This document shows positions 32,170-40,751 of a stretch of DNA of 64,000 bases, in pieces. Position numbers and translations under genes: made by a program. Every line of letters starts with the position of its first letter. Position 1 is the stretch's first letter. Origin of the DNA: a virus. The stretch spans positions 1 to 64,000 of IMG/VR virus record IMGVR_UViG_3300025122_005335. One strand, written 5' to 3'. The notes under the pieces are model-generated. The model was given only the letters and a program-made list of their open reading frames with translations. It was not told the DNA's origin and made no database searches.

Positions 32170-33026
32170 TATTCGATATTGTCTAAGCTATTCAACAAAC
32201 TTGCAATATCATCGTCGTCCTCGTCACCGTCATCATCTCCGGTTTTGTCAGCCGGCTTATCGGGTTCTGGTGCCGTCTCAAGAACTTTTGTTGATGTTTG
32301 TTGGGTATTAGCACTTTCATCAGTACTTATACAGAAGAAATGTTCGTTCAACAATTCTTTTAGTTCATCATAGCTCTTTACTGTAAAGACTGTTTCAAGG
32401 TCTGTCATGGCTTCATACAGTTCTTTTGCCTTTTTAGTGTCAACACCTTCAACTGCCTTAGGCATCCCAAATTTAGATGATACATATGTTGGGAAATCAC
32501 CTTGCTTTTCAACTTTGATACGAAAGTCGACACCATTTTTACTTAAATCAAAGATACGAGGACCTAACTCTTCGGCCTCCTCACCTTGCATAGCTTCCAT
32601 GACGACTTTATGTAACTGTCTTCCAAAGCGCAACAACTTAATTGTGCCATTATTGTCAGGGTTAACTGGGTCATTAATGACATAAACGTTAACTAACCAA
32701 TTTTCACGCCGTAAAATTGATTTAGCCTTCTCTTTTTCTTCTAGAGTACCTGTCTTAGTGATGCGATAACGTGTTTCACCAATAGGATCACGTTCACCCC
32801 ACGTTTGAGGACTGATTTGATTAATGTATTGGCCTGTAGCAAATGAAGTCCACCCATGTGTATAGTAATGGAAAAATGTTTTGCTTGGGTCTTTTATGTT
32901 AGGCAACAAACGCACTGTGTACGTATTACCAACTTCTGTACGCAAAAACTGAGAACGATTGGAATTCCCTCCGTCCTTAGTCATTTCGGTTTTTATGCTT
33001 TCAAATAATGATTTAATATCTGTCAT
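32169..33026 (-). CDS. gp32: Single-stranded DNA-binding protein gp32
   Basis: 285 aa (T4: 301). A basic N-terminal cooperative segment is followed by the OB core with FFHYYTHGWTSFATGQYINQ, RRENWLVNVYVINDP and LLRFGRQLHKVVM, and an acidic tail (DDDGDEDDDDIASLL) that contacts partner proteins. The Cys/His zinc site of T4 gp32 is not apparent. It has a 59-nt leader from a TATAAT box, with a hairpin and an A/T-rich run over the start, like the T4 autoregulatory operator. Confidence 0.92.
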   Translation of the reverse strand: MTDIKSLFESIKTEMTKDGGNSNRSQFLRTEVGNTYTVRLLPNIKDPSKTFFHYYTHGWTSFATGQYINQISPQTWGERDPIGETRYRITKTGTLEEKEKAKSILRRENWLVNVYVINDPVNPDNNGTIKLLRFGRQLHKVVMEAMQGEEAEELGPRIFDLSKNGVDFRIKVEKQGDFPTYVSSKFGMPKAVEGVDTKKAKELYEAMTDLETVFTVKSYDELKELLNEHFFCISTDESANTQQTSTKVLETAPEPDKPADKTGDDDGDEDDDDIASLLNSLDNIE

Positions 33027-33085
33027 TTTAATTTTTATTAGTTATTTTTAATTTTTGTTCGTATGGTAACACTGTTACCGTTACT
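33027..33085 (-). promoter_or_regulatory. Candidate gp32 translational operator
   Basis: On the minus strand the leader has a GGTAAC-AGT-GTTACC hairpin (33065-33079) followed by an unstructured A/T run with two ATTAAAA-type repeats up to the ATG. T4 gp32 represses its own mRNA by cooperative binding that nucleates at a leader pseudoknot and spreads over such repeats. Confidence 0.5.
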
Positions 33086-33091
33086 TCCATT

Positions 33092-33097
33092 ATTATA
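33092..33097 (-). promoter_or_regulatory. TATAAT box for gp32
   Basis: Minus strand; the expected +1 is near 33085, giving a leader of about 59 nt. Confidence 0.45.
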
Positions 33098-33099
33098 TA

Positions 33100-33762
33100 T
33101 TATCCGACAATAGAATCAACTTTATTTTTACAGTGATTTACCACTTTTTCAAAAAATAATTTGGTTTCTTTCTTTTTATTGTAGAATTTTACTCGATGCT
33201 GACTAATATCTGCTATAACATCTTTGAGCATGAAATTTAATATATCTTTGTCATGGCTTTTTAGTTGTTTTTCGAAATTCTCGTACATAAACAGTAGATA
33301 TATGGAAACATTTCCGGATTTAAGGTGAGAACAGAATATATTCAGGTTATCTGTGGGGTTTTCCTTATATGAAACGTAATTATGGAACGTAATCTTGTTT
33401 TCTATGCAATATCGGGTTATAAACAATGCGGATTCTTGAAAGAACTGTTTTGTTTCTTGGGAATTTATATCTTGCTTGTTAAGCTTATTGATATAATCGA
33501 AATATAGCTTACATGCCTTTAAAGATGTATAAAATTTTAGATCTAAACTTGGTTTGTCGGTGTATACTTCATAAGGTGCCTTAAAAAACGTCTCTACGTT
33601 TATGTGATTATGCTTATTAAAAAACTGAGCAAGTTTTTTGCAAAACATTTGTTTGTCTTCAGTAAGATTTTCGAAATTGTTCCTAAATTTGTATGGTTTA
33701 TTTTGTATTACTCTAGAAACTTTAAGGTGTATATTGTAAATTAGCTTTTCAAATTCAGTCAC
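33100..33762 (-). CDS. Helicase loader gp59-like
   Basis: 220 aa (T4 gp59: 217) with a GTG start. All-helical and basic. The C-terminus FFEKVVNHCKN matches the F-x-E-x-V-x-x-C-K end of T4 gp59, and the gene lies next to gp32 as in T4. gp59 loads helicase gp41 at forks coated by gp32. A TATAAT box lies exactly 6 nt before the GTG. Overall similarity is weak. Confidence 0.5.
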   Translation of the reverse strand: MTEFEKLIYNIHLKVSRVIQNKPYKFRNNFENLTEDKQMFCKKLAQFFNKHNHINVETFFKAPYEVYTDKPSLDLKFYTSLKACKLYFDYINKLNKQDINSQETKQFFQESALFITRYCIENKITFHNYVSYKENPTDNLNIFCSHLKSGNVSIYLLFMYENFEKQLKSHDKDILNFMLKDVIADISQHRVKFYNKKKETKLFFEKVVNHCKNKVDSIVG

Positions 33763-33768
33763 CTACTC

Positions 33769-33774
33769 ATTATA
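33769..33774 (-). promoter_or_regulatory. TATAAT box, 6 nt before GTG 33762
   Basis: Minus strand, preceded by TG as in an extended -10 element. Confidence 0.5.
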
Positions 33775-33783
33775 ACACATTTC

Positions 33784-34077
33784 TCACATAATCAATTTCT
33801 TTTTGTTGCTGTTTATGTATTTCATAATGTATTTACTTTTATGAAGTGACGGATCATAGTGTAAAAACAGCCGTACCATTTCAAAATCAGTGTCAACGTC
33901 TATTATTTCCTTAAACAACGTACGTAATTTAGAGTCTTTTAATAAAAGAATAAAGATATTGGGTAAATTTACTTTTTTGTTGTTAATTATGGAAATAAAA
34001 GAACAGAACCCCATAAAAGCATGGGCCGTTTCTTTACTTCTTGTCGATTCTACGGGATTGTGGTCTTCGTTTTTCAT
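33784..34077 (-). CDS. Hypothetical protein, 97 aa (gp33 position)
   Basis: Helical protein overlapping the DHH gene by 4 bp. T4 has gene 33, the late-transcription co-activator, beside gene 59, so position suggests gp33. However, the hydrophobic clamp-binding C-terminus of gp33 is not visible; it ends in a Lys-rich tail. Function open. Confidence 0.5.
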   Translation of the reverse strand: MKNEDHNPVESTRSKETAHAFMGFCSFISIINNKKVNLPNIFILLLKDSKLRTLFKEIIDVDTDFEMVRLFLHYDPSLHKSKYIMKYINSNKKKLIM

Positions 34078-34976
34078 AGTCCCGCTGGTTTAAACAGTTT
34101 TGTAAACTTTAAAAGTGTTTCGTTTATTTTTCCTCCTGCTGAGTCGGTATGACCACCACCATTACAAAGCTTTGATGCTAATTTGTTTAAATTTGTTTTT
34201 TCGCCAGGTTTTTTCCTAAAACTGACTGATTTTGATTTACAATTAATGATAAACACAATATCAGCCTTGTGGATTTTCAGTAACCCCGATGCTACTTCGT
34301 TAATATTATGGTCACACATACAAGATATAACCTTTTTCTGGTTTCCATCAATATTTGTTGTTAGTGTAAATACGTCACATTCTTGTAAAAACGATTTTAT
34401 TTTTCGATTTGCAAGAGTAATCATGTTTTTCTGAAACAATGTAAACTCTTTGAACCCTTCTTTAAACTCTTCAACAAACTTCTGCACTCTATTACCTGTA
34501 TAACTCCACAAAACTTGATTAAGCCCAATACTTTCTTTTAAAGCTAACTTATATGAATCGTAATCATTTACTAGCTCAATTAATTTAGCTTTTTGTTTGT
34601 TTAATTTGGAACTTGTACTTTTGTCCTTACAAAGAAGGTGTTTTAATACTAACTTTGTAGTAGAAGGGTAGTTACTATCTAATATTAATTGTGGTTTTCC
34701 AAAGTTAACATAGCTGTCTTTACCATTATGGTGGTCAATAACAATAATATTTTTGTAATTAAGTATGTCACTGTGTTCACTTACATTTAAATCACAAATA
34801 TATATGTTATCGTATTCGGAAATTTTATTATTGGTTAAAAAATTTAGAAAATCTTCTCTAAAGTTTTTGTGTGTAGTTGTCTTATAGGGGGATTCACCTA
34901 ATAACCACCCCAACACCATTAAACTACCCACACCGTCTAAATCCGAATCAGTAAATACGTAATTTTTACTGTTCAT
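34074..34976 (-). CDS. DHH-family phosphoesterase
   Basis: 300 aa. Motif I is TDSDLDGVGS, motif II CDLNVSE, and motif III VIDHH, the signature DHH. The DHHA1 substrate domain ends with LCNGGGHTDSAGGK. The family includes RecJ and oligoribonuclease NrnA. At this length and domain order it is NrnA-like, so degradation of short oligonucleotides is likely. It lies between the helicase gp41 and gp59-like genes. Confidence 0.85.
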   Translation of the reverse strand: MNSKNYVFTDSDLDGVGSLMVLGWLLGESPYKTTTHKNFREDFLNFLTNNKISEYDNIYICDLNVSEHSDILNYKNIIVIDHHNGKDSYVNFGKPQLILDSNYPSTTKLVLKHLLCKDKSTSSKLNKQKAKLIELVNDYDSYKLALKESIGLNQVLWSYTGNRVQKFVEEFKEGFKEFTLFQKNMITLANRKIKSFLQECDVFTLTTNIDGNQKKVISCMCDHNINEVASGLLKIHKADIVFIINCKSKSVSFRKKPGEKTNLNKLASKLCNGGGHTDSAGGKINETLLKFTKLFKPAGL

Positions 34977-35006
34977 TGTTAATAATTAGTAAATTTTTCA
35001 TCATTC

Positions 35007-36338
35007 TCAACTATTTGCTAAGGCTTCTATTGAATTCATTACATCTTGAGTTGAATTGTTTATGTCACCTTGATCACCGTCTGTTATAGTTAGTGTTGGG
35101 TAGTGTATACTTAGTTCGGTGGCACCATAGTTAGCTCCAAACCGGTTTTTCATAACACCAAGCCTAATTTGATCTAACCCCCTATCTTCTTCATCTTGAT
35201 AAATAGAAAATATTGCATCTGCAGTCATGGCGAGCCCCATACTTTCACCTATTGTGTCTAATCCCGGGTCTTGAGTATCATATCCCGACCTATTTAACTG
35301 TGTGGCAGTAATAATAGGGCAGTTATGGGTATAAGATAACGCTCTAACTTGTTCAGTAGCATATTTTACCCTTTCATAACTATTATTACCAATTGGTGAG
35401 TGCATTAGGTTAACATAATCAAGAACAAAAGCATCAATTTTAATTCCTTTCTGTTTTACCTTTTTCATAAATGCTCCCAACTGTGAAGCTGTAATGGTAC
35501 TAGGTGGAAATTCTTTAATCAAAATTTTACCCTTAGGGTTTGATGTAACTTGTTCTTTTAACTTGTTTCTTAGTTCAGGAATTTCTAGTCTTAAGCTGTT
35601 TATTTCAATTCCTGTTAAATTACCAGCTAACCGTCTAGCATACATGAATTCACTCATTTCTAGTGATACTACTAACACCGTTTTTCCTTGTTTTGCTATG
35701 TTTACTGCTATGTTACCCAAAAAAACCGATTTACCGACATTAGTTTCACCTGCGAACACATATATTGCTCTACCATTTTCTAGGAATCCCCCATCTAACT
35801 TATCATCTACCCACCCCCACCCGGAAGATATCGTGGGTTCTTCAATTTGGAGATTATCAATTAACTTTTCGTGGTCTAAAATAAGGTCTAGACCTAAATC
35901 TACTGATAAATTTATACCACAACACTGTTCAAACTTGTCAAATATAATAGTAGGCTCTACTTTACCTTTACTACAGTCATCCGCTACTTCAAGCATTGTA
36001 TGATACACGGCTTTTTCTTTTAGAAACCGTTCTGTATTAGCATACAATTCATCTTCATTATAATTTTTATCTAATTTTTCAATTTTTAGTAGCGTTTCTT
36101 TTAAGTTTACTTTTAGTTCTTGTGTAATACAATAAGAAGCAATTTCTGTAGCAGAAGGAATAGTTTGTCTCTTAATAAAAAACGCTTTTATAATGCTAAT
36201 AATGCTTTTAAAGTGTTTATTAGTAAAATATACTGGTTGAATATGGTCTATTATTGATCCCAAATATCTAGAATCAGTAAAACTTTTATACAATACTACA
36301 TTCTCATAGTAATCTAAATCTAACGATTTGTCCGACAT
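35007..36338 (-). CDS. gp41: Replicative DNA helicase gp41
   Basis: 443 aa (T4: 475). DnaB-type hexameric helicase. Walker A is FAGETNVGKSVFLGN, near residue 195. The following VLVVSLEMSEFMYARRLAGN and Walker B block DAFVLDYVNLMHSP are typical, as is TATQLNRSGYD. The N-terminal helical domain precedes it. A TATACT box lies 7 nt before the ATG. Confidence 0.93.
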   Translation of the reverse strand: MSDKSLDLDYYENVVLYKSFTDSRYLGSIIDHIQPVYFTNKHFKSIISIIKAFFIKRQTIPSATEIASYCITQELKVNLKETLLKIEKLDKNYNEDELYANTERFLKEKAVYHTMLEVADDCSKGKVEPTIIFDKFEQCCGINLSVDLGLDLILDHEKLIDNLQIEEPTISSGWGWVDDKLDGGFLENGRAIYVFAGETNVGKSVFLGNIAVNIAKQGKTVLVVSLEMSEFMYARRLAGNLTGIEINSLRLEIPELRNKLKEQVTSNPKGKILIKEFPPSTITASQLGAFMKKVKQKGIKIDAFVLDYVNLMHSPIGNNSYERVKYATEQVRALSYTHNCPIITATQLNRSGYDTQDPGLDTIGESMGLAMTADAIFSIYQDEEDRGLDQIRLGVMKNRFGANYGATELSIHYPTLTITDGDQGDINNSTQDVMNSIEALANS

Positions 36339-36353
36339 ATAAACCAGTATAGA

Positions 36354-37436
36354 CTATATACTTGAATGATCAACAAGCGATTCTTGGTTGATTTGATCCC
36401 AAATCCAATCGTACGTCTGTTGTATGCCTTTAATAAGAGGATAGTGTGGTGACCAATCGAGTTTTTCTTGAATAAGTTTGTTGTCACTATTTCTGCCTCT
36501 TACTCCTAGTGGCCCTTCAATATATTTTCTACCTAATTTTTTACCGGCTACGGTTTCTGCAGTTTCTACTAATGCGTTAATAGTCACCATTTCATCTGAT
36601 CCTAAATTTACTGGACCTGACCAGTCTGACTCCATCAATTTTCTTATACCATTAATACATTCATCTATATATAGAAAGGAACGTGTTTGTGTACCGTCAC
36701 CCCATATTTCGATATCTTCGCCTTCTTTGGCTAACGCCACTTTTCTGCAAATAGCAGCTGGAGCTTTTTCTCTACCACCTTTCCACGTACCTTTAGGACC
36801 ATAAATGTTATGAAATCTAGCAATACGAACAGGTATATTGTAATTTCGTTCATATGCTAGATAGAGCCTTTCGGAAAATAACTTCTCCCAACCGTATTCG
36901 CTATCAGGTGCAGCAGGGTATGCTGAACTTTCTTCACAATTAGGATTATCAGCATCTAATTGATTGTGTTCAGGGTACATACATGCAGAACTGCTATAAA
37001 AAATCTTAGTTGTTACCTGTTCATATGGCATAACTCGAGAATCATTATACCAGGGGGTTTTAACAAATTGGTTAAGCCGGTTGATTGCATCTAGGATATG
37101 TAAATTAATAGTTGCTGAGTTTCTCATAACGTTTGCATCATGCTCACCGGTAAAAATATACCCGGCACCACCCATATCAGCAGCTAGCTGATATATTTCA
37201 TCAAATTGCCCTTGATATTGTTTCGGTACTGTACCATAATAGCTCCCTGTTCTAATACATCTTTCAACTATATCTTTTTCTGTTAAATCCCCTGTAATAA
37301 ATTCATCGGCTTCTGATTTTCCGTAATCTGGGTGTTTAAGATCTACACCACGTACCCAATAACCTTCTTTTTTAAGCCTACTTACAAGATGGTTACCAAT
37401 AAACCCACCTGCTCCACATACTAAAGCTGTCTTCAT
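36354..37436 (-). CDS. GDP-mannose 3,5-epimerase-like SDR
   Basis: 360 aa. NAD loop CGAGGFIGNHL, QLAADMGGAGYIF, catalytic YSSSACMYPE with YGWEK, and RFHNIYGPKGTWKGGREKAP followed by DGTQTRSFLYIDEC and VNLGSDEMVTIN. These are the plant GME signatures, including the Cys and Lys used for epimerisation. The product would be GDP-L-galactose or GDP-L-gulose. TATAAT lies 6 nt before the ATG. It lies between helicase and methyltransferase genes. Confidence 0.85.
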   Translation of the reverse strand: MKTALVCGAGGFIGNHLVSRLKKEGYWVRGVDLKHPDYGKSEADEFITGDLTEKDIVERCIRTGSYYGTVPKQYQGQFDEIYQLAADMGGAGYIFTGEHDANVMRNSATINLHILDAINRLNQFVKTPWYNDSRVMPYEQVTTKIFYSSSACMYPEHNQLDADNPNCEESSAYPAAPDSEYGWEKLFSERLYLAYERNYNIPVRIARFHNIYGPKGTWKGGREKAPAAICRKVALAKEGEDIEIWGDGTQTRSFLYIDECINGIRKLMESDWSGPVNLGSDEMVTINALVETAETVAGKKLGRKYIEGPLGVRGRNSDNKLIQEKLDWSPHYPLIKGIQQTYDWIWDQINQESLVDHSSI

Positions 37437-37442
37437 ACAACT

Positions 37443-37448
37443 ATTATA
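37443..37448 (-). promoter_or_regulatory. TATAAT box, 6 nt before start 37436
   Basis: Minus strand. Confidence 0.5.
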
Positions 37449-37466
37449 TTATTTTAAATTTAGATA

Positions 37467-38030
37467 TCAACTAAATTTTGTAGAAGCAATCATTACATGA
37501 TCAGGAGTAGCAGTAGATATAAATTCAAATTTATAATCTGGGTTTATATCTTTTAATTTATTTTTAACAAGTGGTATTTCAGAAGCTCGTAGAAATGTTG
37601 GTATATCATCCATAATAATTGTACTTGTTTTATTTTTAAATAACGTTTTTATAAGATCTAATTCTTCATTTAAAGGTATACCACCACCTTCGTCATGTGC
37701 ATCGAGCCAAAAAGTAGCATCGGTATCAATTTTAGGTAGTAATTTTGTTAAAAATTGTACTGAACTACACTTATAAATCTCAACACACTCGGGTTTAACA
37801 ATTTTATCATTATCAACCATTTCACTAATGAGATTGCTACAATAATCTACCCTATATCCAAATATATCACATGAATAAAGTTTTGTATAACCAGCATTAA
37901 TAGCGCTAGTTAAACCAATACCTTTGTGACACCCTGTCTCTATAAAAGTGTTGCTTTCAGATTTATATTTTTTAAAAAAATCAAATTGTTTTTTGTTATT
38001 ATCCTCTAATGTTTCTCTATAATCGTTCAT
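37467..38030 (-). CDS. Methyltransferase-like protein (class I fold)
   Basis: 187 aa from ATG 38030, which lies 1 nt after the upstream stop; an upstream ATG at 38066 overlaps the amidotransferase. FIETGCHKGIGLTSAINAGY is a SAM-loop-like block, and ATFWLDAHDEGGG and STIIMDDIPT fit the later strands. Proteins of this type are frequent in phage and glycan loci. Substrate unknown. Confidence 0.6.
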   Translation of the reverse strand: MNDYRETLEDNNKKQFDFFKKYKSESNTFIETGCHKGIGLTSAINAGYTKLYSCDIFGYRVDYCSNLISEMVDNDKIVKPECVEIYKCSSVQFLTKLLPKIDTDATFWLDAHDEGGGIPLNEELDLIKTLFKNKTSTIIMDDIPTFLRASEIPLVKNKLKDINPDYKFEFISTATPDHVMIASTKFS

Positions 38031-38031
38031 A

Positions 38032-38706
38032 TTAATTAAAAATTGCAAAGGGGTTACTATCTTCAAATTTTACTATTTCAATAACCCCATATCCTGGATT
38101 ATGTTTACTAGCATATCTTTCAAAGAACATTTGATATGCCCACCCATCAAGTAGTGGTTTGCTACCTTCAAATTGTACAGATGAAAATGTGTCTCCTTTT
38201 GTAAATAATGTACTGCCGTTTTTGGTTAAAAAAAGCTTACTATTTTCTTCATCCCATACCCAACATGCATGAGTCCCCTTAAATGCTGAAAATGTTTCAT
38301 AAAATATTTCATGATCTTCTTCAGGTGGAATCGGTAATAGGTCTAATTGTTCCATATATGCTGCTATATATGAACTATCTACTTCTTTGGTATCTGTTGA
38401 TTCTACCACTTCTGTATAATTCGTAAGAACCCCATTGTGAGCAACATACCACCTACCATAATGAAATGGATGTGAAGTATTTTCACTATATTTTCTAACT
38501 GAGTTAGTTGGAGCTTGATCATGTGCAAGATAATAATCCCAATCTTCTTGATATAGTAAGTCTAAATCTACTAATTTGTTTTTAAAAACAAATATATCAT
38601 GATTTTTTATACCGCAAAAGCTGAAAGCAAACCCACCTCGATCTTTATTGAGTTCATATAATTTAATAAATTCTTCTCGAGATGCTGTACCATAAATTGC
38701 GCACAT
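38032..38706 (-). CDS. Class II glutamine amidotransferase-like (Ntn hydrolase)
   Basis: 224 aa. MCAIYG gives Cys2 as the N-terminal nucleophile after Met removal, and RWYVAHNGVLTNYTEV is the conserved class II glutaminase block. YYLAHDQAPTNS is the preceding R/H-bearing strand. No synthase domain follows, so it is a stand-alone glutaminase that would pass ammonia to a partner. TATAAT lies 8 nt upstream. The partner is unknown; NodU and QueC are close by. Confidence 0.75.
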   Translation of the reverse strand: MCAIYGTASREEFIKLYELNKDRGGFAFSFCGIKNHDIFVFKNKLVDLDLLYQEDWDYYLAHDQAPTNSVRKYSENTSHPFHYGRWYVAHNGVLTNYTEVVESTDTKEVDSSYIAAYMEQLDLLPIPPEEDHEIFYETFSAFKGTHACWVWDEENSKLFLTKNGSTLFTKGDTFSSVQFEGSKPLLDGWAYQMFFERYASKHNPGYGVIEIVKFEDSNPFAIFN

Positions 38707-38714
38707 ATGTTTAT

Positions 38715-38720
38715 ATTATA
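38715..38720 (-). promoter_or_regulatory. TATAAT box, 8 nt before start 38706
   Basis: Minus strand, back to back with the late box of the plus-strand gene at 38744. Confidence 0.4.
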
Positions 38721-38728
38721 TAGTATTG

Positions 38729-38736
38729 AATAAATA
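38729..38736 (+). promoter_or_regulatory. Late promoter box, 7 nt before start 38744
   Basis: AATAAATA on the plus strand. Confidence 0.6.
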
Positions 38737-38743
38737 TTTCAAT

Positions 38744-39295
38744 ATGAAAGATCAGGATACCCAATTTCTTTATGAATCTTATCAAAAAACAATAATAGAA
38801 GGTCGGAAAAAACAATTTACAGATAGGGTAAGAAAAACCTTGGTAGATCCGGATACTGGTGAAGAAAGAAAAGAGTCTTATTATGAAATGATGATGAGGA
38901 TAAAGGGTATCCGAGGTGGTGGTGGAGCAAGAAGTAGAGCTACTAGATTCAAAAAAGCAGTATCTAAAGATAAAGTTGCTTTAGGAAAACGTAAATTTAA
39001 GGTTGCAGACAAGGCTTACGAAACACCATTAAAAGGTTTACAAAAAAATGTAGTAAGTTTTGTAGAGATTAGGCCCTCTACTGCAAAAGAAATTTTAGAT
39101 TTTTTATCAAAAATAGAAGATAAAAAAGAAGCAGAGAGAGTTCTAAAAGATATGATCTTAGACGGGTTTTTAGATGAAGTTTTTAAAGATGAAGAAGCCC
39201 CAGAACCTGAAGTGGATCCTGATAAATTAGGTGAAATTGAAGCGTTTCATGATCCTGCTGGCCCTGAAGCCGTTGATGATTTAGAAGATTATTGA
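38744..39295 (+). CDS. Late protein with targeting-like N-terminus
   Basis: 183 aa from ATG 38744; a TTG 18 nt upstream would put the late box inside the gene. The N-terminus MKDQDTQFLYESYQKTIIEG has the L-x-E-S-Y form shared with the 17943 and 19706 proteins. The body is basic (about residues 20-110), then acidic at the end. It is a lone plus-strand gene among minus-strand genes. Internal head protein is the inferred role. Confidence 0.6.
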   Translation: MKDQDTQFLYESYQKTIIEGRKKQFTDRVRKTLVDPDTGEERKESYYEMMMRIKGIRGGGGARSRATRFKKAVSKDKVALGKRKFKVADKAYETPLKGLQKNVVSFVEIRPSTAKEILDFLSKIEDKKEAERVLKDMILDGFLDEVFKDEEAPEPEVDPDKLGEIEAFHDPAGPEAVDDLEDY

Positions 39296-39939
39296 AAAAA
39301 TTCCATATTGTGTTCTTTAGCATCTGGCATATCGTTATATCGGCCTTCATATTCAAAATTACACTCTAAATCAATATTACTTGCAAATAATGTTCCTGGG
39401 TTTATAGTGGGCCAGGTGTCGTAAACAAATTCAAAGTTTTTATTTACAAAATCTAAGAGCCAAGGTTTAAATCTATGCATATGCTCACTATCATGTAATA
39501 TTATACAATCACATCTACCCGCCGATTCTTTAACCCAATTAGCTCTATTATCATAACCACCTGTATCAACAAAAATTAAATCGTAAAAACTTTCTATTTT
39601 TTTATAGTATGGTGTACCTTTAACAAAAATACTTTGAGTTTCTAAAGTAATTTTATAATTTTCATTTTCATATTTTTTCTTCATATTGTCATACCAATAT
39701 GCTGGTGGGCTATTAAAATACTCAATACCCCAAACTTTTGCTTTACCGTTTTTTGTTAGATAACAAAAATAACTACTGCTACCATCACCGGTTCCACATT
39801 CTAAAATATTAAGTTTTTGATTGTTTTTATTTTTATATAAAAATTCTACAATATACTTTAAAAAGGGTATATGAGAAGAATATGCAGTATTGTTTGCATA
39901 ACCGGTTTTTGATAATTCTTCTTTGTTAAAAACATGCAT
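39289..39939 (-). CDS. SAM-dependent methyltransferase-like protein
   Basis: 216 aa. NILECGTGDGSSSYF is a SAM-binding loop, KVWGIEYFNSPP the acidic strand 2, and YDLIFVDTGG and CDCIILHDSE the later strands. It overlaps the QueC stop. Such proteins often accompany glycan genes; the substrate is unknown. Confidence 0.6.
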   Translation of the reverse strand: MHVFNKEELSKTGYANNTAYSSHIPFLKYIVEFLYKNKNNQKLNILECGTGDGSSSYFCYLTKNGKAKVWGIEYFNSPPAYWYDNMKKKYENENYKITLETQSIFVKGTPYYKKIESFYDLIFVDTGGYDNRANWVKESAGRCDCIILHDSEHMHRFKPWLLDFVNKNFEFVYDTWPTINPGTLFASNIDLECNFEYEGRYNDMPDAKEHNMEFFQ

Positions 39940-40733
39940 TAAGGGCCCCTAGTGCCTTCTCTACTTAAAAACACTTCTTCTGGGAAAGGGACACATTTGT
40001 TTTGTTTCCAAAATTCTGTTAAATCTTGGTTATATGGTTGAGGGTCAATATAACCTGCATCGGCAAACCCTTTAATTCTTAAACTACTGCTTGGGGTTGA
40101 TGCATCAGCAATTTCGTCACCACTATAACAGGTGTATGTATATTTGTAATCAACTTTACTTGATGCTCCATACTCTACAATTGCTTTTTTGTCCATTGCT
40201 AAAAGAGGACACATAAGTTTGATTTGTTCTTTTCTATTCAAATCGATTAATGCTTGAAATTGCTCCCTAAATTGTTCACTACCATCCCAATAACCAGCAA
40301 GACTATCTACTTGAGTTGCTCCATGATATACGGTATCGGCACCAATTGATTCAGCATGTGCACATGCAATAGATAAAAATATTTGATTTCTAAATGGAAC
40401 ATAACTTACTGGTTGTGCTTCACCTATCATATCTTTTACATCTGGATTTTCTATTTCTTCATTAGTTAGTGAACTGGTTGTTATTAGTTCTTTCAAAAAG
40501 GTTACATCTATAATTTTATGATATATTTTTGTATCTTCAAAATTATGACTAAAACTTACCAGTTTAGCATGTTCAATTTGAATTTTAGCACATTCTATTT
40601 CACGTTTATGACGTTGGCCATAATCGAAAGTAATGCAATGTAATTCTCCTGAATTAAATTGAGCCATTCTTAGCATTGCAGCACTATCCATACCACCACT
40701 AAAAATCATTACACTTTTGTTTTTGTTAGACAT
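39939..40733 (-). CDS. queC: QueC-like 7-cyano-7-deazaguanine synthase lacking zinc Cys
   Basis: 264 aa. P-loop FSGGMDSAAML, DYGQRH and YVPFRNQIF are QueC signatures; the enzyme turns carboxy-deazaguanine into preQ0. The usual zinc block C-x7-C-G-x-C-x-x-C is changed. The first Cys (YTCYSG) remains, but the other three positions read ASTPSSS before LRIKGF. Either zinc is dispensable or the protein has a changed role. QueD lies at 43923. Phages use this pathway to make deazaguanine-modified DNA. Confidence 0.82.
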   Translation of the reverse strand: MSNKNKSVMIFSGGMDSAAMLRMAQFNSGELHCITFDYGQRHKREIECAKIQIEHAKLVSFSHNFEDTKIYHKIIDVTFLKELITTSSLTNEEIENPDVKDMIGEAQPVSYVPFRNQIFLSIACAHAESIGADTVYHGATQVDSLAGYWDGSEQFREQFQALIDLNRKEQIKLMCPLLAMDKKAIVEYGASSKVDYKYTYTCYSGDEIADASTPSSSLRIKGFADAGYIDPQPYNQDLTEFWKQNKCVPFPEEVFLSREGTRGP

Positions 40734-40751
40734 AACTATATGATATAATAG

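Noticed and set aside
33784-34077. Firm call of late co-activator gp33
   Set aside because: Position fits, but the clamp-binding hydrophobic C-terminus and other gp33 features are not visible.
38726-38743. TTG start for the 38744 gene
   Set aside because: Same reason: the codons would be the promoter box AATAAATA itself.
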